A program made the translations under genes and the position numbers. This document shows positions 7,546-12,713 of a stretch of DNA of 12,713 nt, in pieces. The stretch is from Thiobacillus sp. UBA2487. GTDB lineage: Bacteria; Pseudomonadota; Gammaproteobacteria; Burkholderiales; Sulfuriferulaceae. The stretch spans positions 1 through 12,713 of the forward strand of contig DDOT01000106.1 in the NCBI GenBank assembly GCA_002341815.1, in the 5' to 3' direction. Under the pieces are notes generated by a model. That model had not been told where the DNA came from, searched no databases, and was given only the letters and a program-made list of their open reading frames with translations. Each line of letters starts with the position of its first letter. Positions within the stretch are counted from its first letter, which is position 1.

Positions 7546-8201
7546 TCGTAATCCGTCAGTTCATCGGGGAGTTGATCGGCAGGCGGTTGTTGGTCTACCC
7601 AGTTAAGCAGATTTAACCATGCGGCGCGTTGCCGCTCGGCGGTGCGGGTGCGCAGGTCACCGATCCCACGTCCTTCGAATGCGGCGTTTATGTAAAGTTG
7701 ACTGTCTTGCAAATGGGTAACAAGCGGTAATGATTGGGTGTCAAGCCACTGTTCCAATTGACTGGCGGCGCGTGTGCGTGGTGTGACACGCATACCCACT
7801 ACACCGACCAAGGTTTTTTGTTTGCGCACGGCTTTTTCTTCGTGCAATGCCTGTAAAAAATCTTGACTGGCGTTGATGTCAAACGCTGATGGTGCAATGG
7901 GAACAATTACTTGCCGGGCCAGTTTGAGCATGCGGGTGAGCATTTTGCCGTGCAGTCCGGCGGGCGAGTCGATAATGAGCCAGCCACTTTGTGAACCGGT
8001 TGCCTGGCTGGGTTGATAAGGCCAGATGGCAGGCAGGTTGGCCGGTCGGCTGGATAACCAAAGACGAGCAGATTGTTGGCGGTCAAGATCCAGCAGGCGC
8101 ACATTATCGCCACGGGCAGCCAGCAAGCTGGCCAAATTGACGGTCAGCGTGGTTTTGCCGCTGCCGCCTTTGGGGTTGGCTATTAATAAGGTGCGGATCA
8201 T
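7542..8201 (-). CDS. Orphan ParA/MinD-family ATPase
   Basis: A 219-residue P-loop ATPase of the ParA superfamily. The deviant Walker A KGGSGKTT is at residues 11-18, with the signature lysine K11 and catalytic K16. Walker A' [14 protein letters not shown] is at 35-48 and Walker [10 protein letters not shown] at 74-82. There is no N-terminal helix-turn-helix, so it is the short type (Soj/VirC1/McdA-like size). No parB-like gene or obvious parS is visible, so a role in chromosome segregation is not supported. Orphan ParAs often position protein cargo on the nucleoid, but none is identifiable here. The frame is open upstream to 8318, but [13 protein letters not shown] at 8201 is the canonical start and overlaps the ilvD stop in ATGA. 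AAGGA directly abuts the ATG with no spacer, so start-up probably relies on ribosomes ending ilvD. It also overlaps the cytochrome gene at its 3' end. Confidence 0.9.
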   Translation of the reverse strand: MIRTLLIANPKGGSGKTTLTVNLASLLAARGDNVRLLDLDRQQSARLWLSSRPANLPAIWPYQPSQATGSQSGWLIIDSPAGLHGKMLTRMLKLARQVIVPIAPSAFDINASQDFLQALHEEKAVRKQKTLVGVVGMRVTPRTRAASQLEQWLDTQSLPLVTHLQDSQLYINAAFEGRGIGDLRTRTAERQRAAWLNLLNWVDQQPPADQLPDELTDYE

Positions 8202-10054
8202 TCCTTGGGTTCTATCTGGCTGACATCGCGCACGGCACCCGTGGCGGCTGATGTGGTGAGGGCAGCATAGGCGCGCAGGGCAGCGGATACATGGCGTTGG
8301 CGGCTGAGCGGTTTCCATGCACGTGCACCACGCGCTTGCATGGCCAGACGTCGCGCAGTAAGTATGTCTTCACTTACATCTATGCGGATGCTGCGCCCCG
8401 GAATATCAATTTCAATCAGATCGCCTTCTTCCACCAAGCCGATGTTGCCGCCTTCAGCTGCTTCCGGCGATACATGGCCGATGCTCAGTCCTGATGTGCC
8501 ACCGGAAAAACGGCCATCGGTAATCAGGGCACAGACCTTACCCAGACCTTTTGATTTCAGATAAGCCGTTGGATAGAGCATCTCCTGCATACCAGGGCCG
8601 CCTTTCGGGCCTTCATAACGAATGAGTACCACATCGCCGGCCTGAATTTTGTCTTGCAGGATTGCATCGACTGCGCTGTCTTGTGATTCAAAAATGCGGA
8701 CAGGGCCGCGAAAACGGAAAATGCTTTCATCCACTCCTGCCGTTTTGACGATACAGCCATCGAGCGCCAAGTTGCCGCGCAGTACAGCCAATCCGCCTTC
8801 TTGTGTGTATGCGTGTTCAATATCTCGAATGCATCCCTGGGTACGATCAGTATCCAGCTCGGGCCAGCGTTTGTCTTGACTGAAAGCAACTTGCGTCGGG
8901 ACGCCGCCGGGCGCTGCCCGATAAAATTGCTTGACTGCTTCCGACTGGGTGCGGCGAATGTCCCATTCTTCCAGTGCGGCGCCCAAACTGGGGCTATGTA
9001 CCGTCGGCAGATCGCGGTGGATGAGACCGGCACGGTCGAGTTCGCCGAGAATGGCAAATACCCCGCCTGCTCGATGCACGTCTTCCATGTGGTAGAGCGG
9101 CGTGGCCGGCGCAACCTTGCACAGGTTGGGGACGCGTCGACTCATGCGGTCGATATCTTGCATACTGAACGGAACGCCTGCTTCGTGCGCGGCGGCCAGC
9201 AAATGCAGGACGGTGTTGGTGGAGCCGCCCATGGCGATATCCAGAGCGATGGCGTTTTCAAAAGCGCTAAAATTGGCAATCGAACGTGGCAGTACCGAGT
9301 CGTCGTTTTGTTCGTAATAACGACGCGCCAGCGCGACAATTTGGCGGCCTGCCCGTAAAAACAGTTCTTTACGATCGGCGTGGGTGGCAAGTACCGAGCC
9401 GTTACCCGGCAGGCTCAGCCCGAGCGCCTCGGTCAGGCAGTTCATGGAGTTGGCGGTAAACATGCCCGAGCAAGAACCGCACGTCGGGCAGGCAGAGCGT
9501 TCAACCTGTTCAACAGTGGCATCGCTTTCATTGCGATTGGCCGCCAAAACCATGGCGTCTACCAGATCCAGTTTGGTGGTTTTGCCGTGTAAAACGGTTT
9601 TACCCGATTCCATCGGTCCGCCGGAGACAAAAATCACCGGTATATTTAAACGCAAAGCCGCCATCAACATGCCAGGCGTAATTTTGTCACAATTTGACAA
9701 ACATACCAGCGCATCCGCGCAATGGGCATTTACCATGTATTCAACGCTGTCGGCAATCAGGTCGCGCGACGGTAATGAATACAACATGCCGTCATGCCCC
9801 ATGGCAATGCCGTCATCAATTGCGATGGTGTTGAATTCTTTGGCCACGCCGCCGGCGGCTTCTACCTCACGCGCAATAAGTTGACCGAGGTCTTTTAAAT
9901 GTACATGCCCGGGCACGAATTGGGTGAATGAATTGGCAATGGCGATGATCGGTTTGCTGAAATCATCGTCTTTCATGCCGGTTGCGCGCCACAAAGCGCG
10001 GGCGCCGGCCATGTTGCGACCATGGGTCGAGGTACGGGAACGATAGGTTGGCAT
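8198..10054 (-). CDS. ilvD: Dihydroxy-acid dehydratase
   Basis: Converts 2,3-dihydroxy-isovalerate and its methylvalerate homologue to the 2-keto acids, the penultimate step in valine and isoleucine synthesis and part of the leucine route. The product has 618 residues against 616 in E. coli, with the standard N-terminus [20 protein letters not shown]. Fe-S cluster cysteines are visible at C122 ([10 protein letters not shown]) and C195 ([11 protein letters not shown]). K124 is the predicted carbamylated lysine, and D80/D81 in [13 protein letters not shown] are predicted metal ligands. The ATG has only a weak GAAGA Shine-Dalgarno. It is the first gene of the minus-strand unit and diverges from lgt across 57 bases. 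The Fe-S cluster of this enzyme class is oxidant-sensitive, which is notable given the oxyR and rubrerythrin genes nearby. Confidence 0.98.
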   Translation of the reverse strand: MPTYRSRTSTHGRNMAGARALWRATGMKDDDFSKPIIAIANSFTQFVPGHVHLKDLGQLIAREVEAAGGVAKEFNTIAIDDGIAMGHDGMLYSLPSRDLIADSVEYMVNAHCADALVCLSNCDKITPGMLMAALRLNIPVIFVSGGPMESGKTVLHGKTTKLDLVDAMVLAANRNESDATVEQVERSACPTCGSCSGMFTANSMNCLTEALGLSLPGNGSVLATHADRKELFLRAGRQIVALARRYYEQNDDSVLPRSIANFSAFENAIALDIAMGGSTNTVLHLLAAAHEAGVPFSMQDIDRMSRRVPNLCKVAPATPLYHMEDVHRAGGVFAILGELDRAGLIHRDLPTVHSPSLGAALEEWDIRRTQSEAVKQFYRAAPGGVPTQVAFSQDKRWPELDTDRTQGCIRDIEHAYTQEGGLAVLRGNLALDGCIVKTAGVDESIFRFRGPVRIFESQDSAVDAILQDKIQAGDVVLIRYEGPKGGPGMQEMLYPTAYLKSKGLGKVCALITDGRFSGGTSGLSIGHVSPEAAEGGNIGLVEEGDLIEIDIPGRSIRIDVSEDILTARRLAMQARGARAWKPLSRQRHVSAALRAYAALTTSAATGAVRDVSQIEPKE

Positions 10055-10072
10055 GTTTTCTTCGTCATCTGG

Positions 10073-10081
10073 TGCGATAAT
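10073..10081 (+). promoter_or_regulatory. Candidate extended -10 promoter for lgt
   Basis: TGCGATAAT matches the extended -10 pattern TGnTATAAT with one mismatch in the hexamer, and predicts a start near 10088 and a short leader of about 24 bases before the lgt ATG at 10112. The best upstream -35 (TTGGCA, 10048-10053) is 22 bases away, too far, so the call rests on the extended -10. Confidence 0.4.
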
Positions 10082-10087
10082 GCAGGT

Positions 10088-10093
10088 ATTTTA
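10088..10093 (-). promoter_or_regulatory. Candidate -10 element for the ilvD unit
   Basis: Read on the minus strand, TAAAAT at 10093-10088 matches TATAAT at five of six positions and would start transcription near 10081, leaving about 27 bases of leader before the ilvD ATG. An ATGACA at 10113-10108 resembles a -35 but the spacer is only 14 bases. I see no leader peptide or attenuator; the region is too short for one. Confidence 0.25.
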
Positions 10094-10111
10094 ACCCGAT
10101 TCTGGACTGTC

Positions 10112-10900
10112 ATGCTCGTTTACCCCCATTTTGATCCAGTCGCTTTTTCTTTAGGCCCTTTGTCAGTCCGTTGGTATGGGCTGATGTATATGGTGGCGTT
10201 CATCTTGGTGCTGGTGCTGGGGCGGTGGCAAATTCGCCGCCAGCCGCAAGCCGGCTGGACATCTCAGATGTTGGATGATGTGCTGTCTTGGGGCGTGCTT
10301 GGGGTGGTGCTGGGCGGACGATTAGGCTATGTGTTGTTTTACAAGCCTGCGTTTTATCTGTCGCATCCGCTCGAAATTGTGTATGTGTGGCAAGGTGGCA
10401 TGTCATTTCATGGCGGGTTTCTGGGGGTGCTGTTGGCGATGTGGCTGTTTGCCCGCAAACATCAGCGAACCTGGCTGGCGGTTACCGATTTTATTGCGCC
10501 CTTGGTGCCATTAGGTTTGGGGGCGGGGCGTATAGGCAATTTTATTAATGGTGAATTATGGGGTCGCCCAACCGACGTCCCGTGGGCTATGATTTTCCCC
10601 CAAGTGGATTTACAGCCACGCCACCCATCGCAGTTGTACGAGTTTGGTTTGGAGGGATTGGTGTTTTTTGCCTTGCTGTGGTGGTTTTCCTCACGCCCTC
10701 GGCCGGTGGGTGCGGTATCGGCCTTGTTTTTGATTGGCTATGGCACGTTTCGATTTTTGGTGGAATTTACCCGTGAACCGGATGATTTTTTGGGATTGCT
10801 CGCCATGGGGCTTAGCATGGGGCAATGGTTGTCATTACCAATGGTGGTTACCGGTGTGCTGATGATGGTGTGGGCATATCGCCGTTCAGTCACGCATTGA
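10112..10900 (+). CDS. lgt: Phosphatidylglycerol--prolipoprotein diacylglyceryl transferase
   Basis: Inner-membrane enzyme that transfers diacylglyceryl from phosphatidylglycerol to the lipobox cysteine of prolipoproteins, the first step of lipoprotein maturation. The 262-residue product is of normal size, with about seven membrane segments. Catalytic and signature residues are present: H100 in SFHGGFLG (E. coli H103), R140 in the signature [17 protein letters not shown] (137-152; E. coli R143), E148 (E. coli E151), and R214 and R221 in [12 protein letters not shown]. The frame is open from 10022, but the ATG at 10112 gives the standard N-terminus [23 protein letters not shown], has GGA 5 bases upstream and does not run into ilvD. 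One visible substrate is the LivK-type lipoprotein in this window. oxyR follows after 15 bases and is probably co-transcribed. Confidence 0.97.
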   Translation: MLVYPHFDPVAFSLGPLSVRWYGLMYMVAFILVLVLGRWQIRRQPQAGWTSQMLDDVLSWGVLGVVLGGRLGYVLFYKPAFYLSHPLEIVYVWQGGMSFHGGFLGVLLAMWLFARKHQRTWLAVTDFIAPLVPLGLGAGRIGNFINGELWGRPTDVPWAMIFPQVDLQPRHPSQLYEFGLEGLVFFALLWWFSSRPRPVGAVSALFLIGYGTFRFLVEFTREPDDFLGLLAMGLSMGQWLSLPMVVTGVLMMVWAYRRSVTH

Positions 10901-10915
10901 GCAGGATAACACTGT

Positions 10916-11821
10916 ATGACGTTGACCGAGTTGCGTTATATCGTGGCACTGGCGCGTGAGCGCCATTTTGGCCGGGCGGCCAAGGCATGTTTTGTATCAC
11001 AACCGACCTTGAGTGTGGCGATTCGCAAGCTGGAAGAAGAGTTGGGGGTGGCGTTGTTCGAACGCACCAACACTGACATTGCCATTACCGCAGTGGGTGA
11101 GCGAGTGGTGGCGCAAGCCGCGCGGGTACTGGAAGATGTGCAGGCCATCCAATCGATTGCCCGGCATGGCGCAGATGAGTTGGTGGGTACGCTCCGGCTG
11201 GGGGCAATTTATACGATCGCACCGTATTTGTTTCCCGGGCTAATTCCGGCGTTACAGGCGATTGCACCACACATGCCGCTGTTGTTGGAAGAAAACTTTA
11301 CCGCCAAATTGGTGGAGCGCTTACGCCAAGGCGAGCTGGATGTCATTTTGCTGGCATTACCGTTGCTGGATGCCAGTTTGGATACGCAGGTGTTGTATGA
11401 AGAGCCGTTTCGGGTGGTATTGCCAAAAAACCATGCATGGGCGCAGCGCGAGGTTATTTCAGCCGACGAATTAACCTCGGACAATATGTTGTTGCTGGGC
11501 ATAGGCCATTGTTTTCGTGATCAGGTGCTAGAGGCATGTCCGGCGCTGAATCATGGTTTGTCGTTGGCGGGAACGCAGCAAACCTTGCAATCGGGAAGTC
11601 TGGAAACCATTCGGTATATGGTGGCATCCGGGGCCGGCATCTCGGTGATGCCATGTAGTGCCACCCAGCACCAATTTATCGACGGATTGATTTATAAGCC
11701 ATTTGCTGACCCACAGCCTGGCAGACAAGTTGCCTTGGCTTGGCGCAAAAGTTTTACGCGTATGAAGGTCATTCAGGTGTTGACGCAAGCGGTTGCCATG
11801 TGCGAACGATATTGCGTTTGA
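10916..11821 (+). CDS. oxyR: Hydrogen peroxide-sensing LysR-type regulator OxyR
   Basis: A 301-residue LysR-family regulator. The N-terminal winged helix-turn-helix (about residues 18-40) contains FGRAAKACFVSQPTLSVAIR. The identifying feature is GIGHCFRDQVLEAC, with cysteines at exactly 199 and 208, the numbers of the peroxidatic and resolving cysteines of E. coli OxyR. The flanking H198, R201 and D202 are also OxyR-like, as is SLETIRYMVASGAGISVMP further on. Oxidation to the C199-C208 disulfide would switch on antioxidant genes. There are additional cysteines at 25, 247, 296 and 300. The ATG has AGGA 9 bases upstream and lies 15 bases after lgt. A likely target operator sits 80 bases downstream of its own stop, before the rubrerythrin gene. 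Confidence 0.95.
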   Translation: MTLTELRYIVALARERHFGRAAKACFVSQPTLSVAIRKLEEELGVALFERTNTDIAITAVGERVVAQAARVLEDVQAIQSIARHGADELVGTLRLGAIYTIAPYLFPGLIPALQAIAPHMPLLLEENFTAKLVERLRQGELDVILLALPLLDASLDTQVLYEEPFRVVLPKNHAWAQREVISADELTSDNMLLLGIGHCFRDQVLEACPALNHGLSLAGTQQTLQSGSLETIRYMVASGAGISVMPCSATQHQFIDGLIYKPFADPQPGRQVALAWRKSFTRMKVIQVLTQAVAMCERYCV

Positions 11822-11884
11822 GCCGATCTTTTCAGCTTGAAGGTTGAGGATTCAGCCCGGCAGGAAGACAGGATCAAACCAGAT

Positions 11885-11955
11885 GACTGGATTGATATAA
11901 ATAGTCTTTGGCTATCGGAATAATCGTAACAATCAATTAGAGTAATTATCCAGTC
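11885..11955 (+). repeat. 8-base inverted repeat bracketing the OxyR-type operator
   Basis: GACTGGAT at 11885-11892 and ATCCAGTC at 11948-11955 are perfect inverted arms. Their dyad centre (11920) is within one base of the centre of the predicted OxyR operator (11919). The right arm lies in the spacer of the proposed promoter, so the repeat could be a second regulator's site or a structural element. Confidence 0.5.
11901..11937 (+). promoter_or_regulatory. Predicted tandem OxyR operator upstream of the rubrerythrin gene
   Basis: Four tetranucleotides fall at the exact spacing of the E. coli OxyR consensus (two ATAG-7-CTAT dyads separated by 7): ATAG 11901-11904, CTAT 11912-11915, ATCG 11923-11926 and CAAT 11934-11937. 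Fourteen of these 16 bases match; of the four inner consensus bases only one matches. The site ends directly before a possible -35 hexamer, as expected for an OxyR-activated promoter, and oxyR is the adjacent gene. Binding is predicted, not shown. Confidence 0.65.
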
Positions 11956-11966
11956 TTGCGTAAGAT
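11938..11966 (+). promoter_or_regulatory. Candidate promoter of the rubrerythrin-rubredoxin genes
   Basis: TAAGAT at 11961-11966 matches TATAAT at four of six positions, and 17 bases upstream is TAGAGT (11938-11943), a poor -35 that directly follows the OxyR-type operator. Weak hexamers next to an activator site are what an OxyR-dependent promoter would look like. The predicted start is near 11973, leaving a leader of about 40 bases. Confidence 0.4.
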
Positions 11967-11975
11967 GAAACACAT

Positions 11976-11989
11976 CGAGCGGTTGCTCG
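11976..11989 (+). other. Small hairpin in the rubrerythrin 5' leader
   Basis: CGAGC at 11976-11980 and GCTCG at 11985-11989 form a 5-bp GC-rich stem with a GGTT loop, about 12 bases before the ribosome binding site. If transcription starts near 11973 this hairpin would cap the mRNA 5' end and could protect it from decay. It is short and may be chance. Confidence 0.3.
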
Positions 11990-12013
11990 TGTTGACTTGA
12001 AAGGAGATTTACC

Positions 12014-12478
12014 GTGAGCGTTACCATTAAAAATCTGGAAGCCGCATTCGCCGGCGAATCCATGGCACACATCAAATATATGTATTTTGCACGAATTTGC
12101 CGTGCTGCCGGCGATGAAACCACCGCCAAGGTGTTTGAAGAAACCGCTGCACAAGAGGTTATGCATGCGTTTGGGCACCTTGATTTGTTGTATCCCGCCA
12201 GCAAAATGAGCCCAGCTCGCTGTCTGGAAATGGCAATTGAAGGCGAAACGTATGAATACACCGAAATGTATCCGTCATTTCGCCATGCAGCGATTGAAGA
12301 AGGCCAGCATGCGGCAGTGGCAGAAATGGATGAGCAGATTGCTGAATCAAAAGTGCATGCCGATCAGTTTCGTATGACCTTGGAAAAAGCCGCCAAACGA
12401 TTCGCGGCATTGGCCAAGGTGGAAGAAAAGCATGCGCGCCATTATCAAGCCACGCTTGATAGCGTAAAAAAGGCGTAA
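12014..12478 (+). CDS. rbr: Rubrerythrin family di-iron protein (ferritin-like domain only)
   Basis: A 154-residue cytoplasmic ferritin-like four-helix protein expected to reduce hydrogen peroxide. Predicted di-iron ligands are in place: E15 in [10 protein letters not shown]48 and H51 in [12 protein letters not shown]78 and E81 in [12 protein letters not shown], and E137 and H140 in VEEKHARHY. It ends without the C-terminal rubredoxin domain of classical rubrerythrin (about 190 residues); a separate rubredoxin gene follows 34 bases later and probably supplies electrons. The start is GTG, supported by a near-perfect AAGGAG 7 bases upstream and by the family N-terminus. It lies downstream of a predicted OxyR operator, suggesting peroxide induction. 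Confidence 0.94.
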   Translation: MSVTIKNLEAAFAGESMAHIKYMYFARICRAAGDETTAKVFEETAAQEVMHAFGHLDLLYPASKMSPARCLEMAIEGETYEYTEMYPSFRHAAIEEGQHAAVAEMDEQIAESKVHADQFRMTLEKAAKRFAALAKVEEKHARHYQATLDSVKKA

Positions 12479-12512
12479 TGGTTGTTTTCTTGATACGAAA
12501 AAAGGAACGATG

Positions 12513-12677
12513 ATGAAACAATATCAATGTGTGGTCTGCGGTTTTATATATGACGAAGCGCTCGGCTTGCCGGAAGAAGGCATTGCCCCCGGCACTGCCT
12601 GGGCGGATATTCCCGATGACTGGGCCTGCCCGGATTGCGGCGTGGCCAAGGCGGATTTTGAAATGGTTGAAGTTTAA
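12513..12677 (+). CDS. Rubredoxin
   Basis: A 54-residue single-iron electron carrier. The iron is held by C6 and C9 ([12 protein letters not shown]) and C39 and C42 ([12 protein letters not shown]), and the product has the family-typical GIAPGT segment and an acidic FEMVEV C-terminus, so it is full length. There are two adjacent ATGs, at 12510 and 12513; I chose the second because GGA is 6 bases from it and only 3 from the first, and MKQYQC matches the usual N-terminus. It follows the rubrerythrin gene by 34 bases on the same strand and is probably its redox partner, replacing the fused rubredoxin domain of classical rubrerythrins. Confidence 0.96.
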   Translation: MKQYQCVVCGFIYDEALGLPEEGIAPGTAWADIPDDWACPDCGVAKADFEMVEV

Positions 12678-12697
12678 CCCGATCTTTTGATGAATTC

Positions 12698-12712
12698 GCG
12701 TGATGATCACGC
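12698..12712 (+). terminator. Possible hairpin after rubredoxin, cut by the window edge
   Basis: GCGTGA and TCACGC (12698-12703, 12707-12712) form a 6-bp stem with a 3-base loop, 20 bases after the rubredoxin stop. It could be the start of an intrinsic terminator, but any T-run would lie outside the window, and such a near-palindrome could equally be a protein-binding site. Confidence 0.3.
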
Positions 12713-12713
12713 A

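Noticed and set aside
8801..9884. Plus-strand open frames inside ilvD
   Set aside because: They are mirror frames of a highly conserved gene with no recognisable domains or ribosome binding sites.
11992..11997. TTGACT as a -35 hexamer before the rubrerythrin gene
   Set aside because: A matching -10 would fall inside the coding sequence and the hexamer abuts the ribosome binding site, so it is probably chance.
11773..12261. Minus-strand open frame across the oxyR-rbr intergenic region
   Set aside because: It covers the OxyR-type operator and the start of rbr, and its translation is serine-rich with no recognisable motif.
12159..12710. 183-residue minus-strand open frame at the right edge
   Set aside because: It overlaps the rubrerythrin and rubredoxin genes, both identified by metal-ligand motifs on the plus strand.
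1..12713. tRNA genes, CRISPR arrays, insertion sequences, prophage or defence genes
   Set aside because: I found no tRNA-like cloverleaf, regularly spaced repeats, transposase or integrase signatures, and all sizeable frames are accounted for by housekeeping, transport and stress genes.

Overview
The window is chromosomal DNA from a Gram-negative proteobacterium. It has an outer-membrane beta-barrel protein, an Lgt gene, a diderm-type OxyR and a two-gene GcvP. The split GcvPA/GcvPB, the divergent ilvD/lgt arrangement and a rubrerythrin/rubredoxin pair suggest a microaerophilic betaproteobacterium, but this is inference from gene content and memory of similar loci, not a phylogenetic result. 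Coding density is very high. No gap exceeds about 190 bases, and I see no mobile element, tRNA, rRNA or CRISPR array.

Left part, plus strand: the last codons of what is probably gcvPA run into gcvPB (glycine cleavage P-protein, subunit 2). Next is a gene for an uncharacterised outer-membrane barrel whose mature N-terminus carries a Cys-x-Cys-x-Cys motif.

Centre, minus strand, read right to left: ilvD (branched-chain amino acid synthesis), an orphan ParA-type ATPase, a small c551-like cytochrome c, then a complete branched-chain amino acid type ABC importer in the order livK, livH, livM, livG, livF. Every junction is a 1-4 bp stop/start overlap or a gap of 2 bp, apart from cytochrome c to livK, which is a 17 bp gap or a 19 bp overlap depending on the livK start. 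The block therefore looks like one eight-gene transcription unit that joins synthesis and uptake of branched-chain amino acids. The ParA and the cytochrome are the unexplained members.

Right part, plus strand: lgt (lipoprotein maturation) diverges from ilvD across 57 bp and is followed after 15 bp by oxyR, with both redox cysteines at the E. coli positions 199 and 208. After a 192-bp intergenic region come a stand-alone rubrerythrin (GTG start) and a short rubredoxin gene, which together look like a peroxide-reducing pair. The intergenic region holds a well-spaced tandem OxyR-type operator (ATAG/CTAT/ATCG/CAAT) placed directly before a weak promoter. The likely circuit is that OxyR senses peroxide and activates rubrerythrin and rubredoxin. 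The most useful leads are this operator, the ParA/cytochrome c insertion in the ilvD-liv unit, and the cysteine-motif outer-membrane protein.
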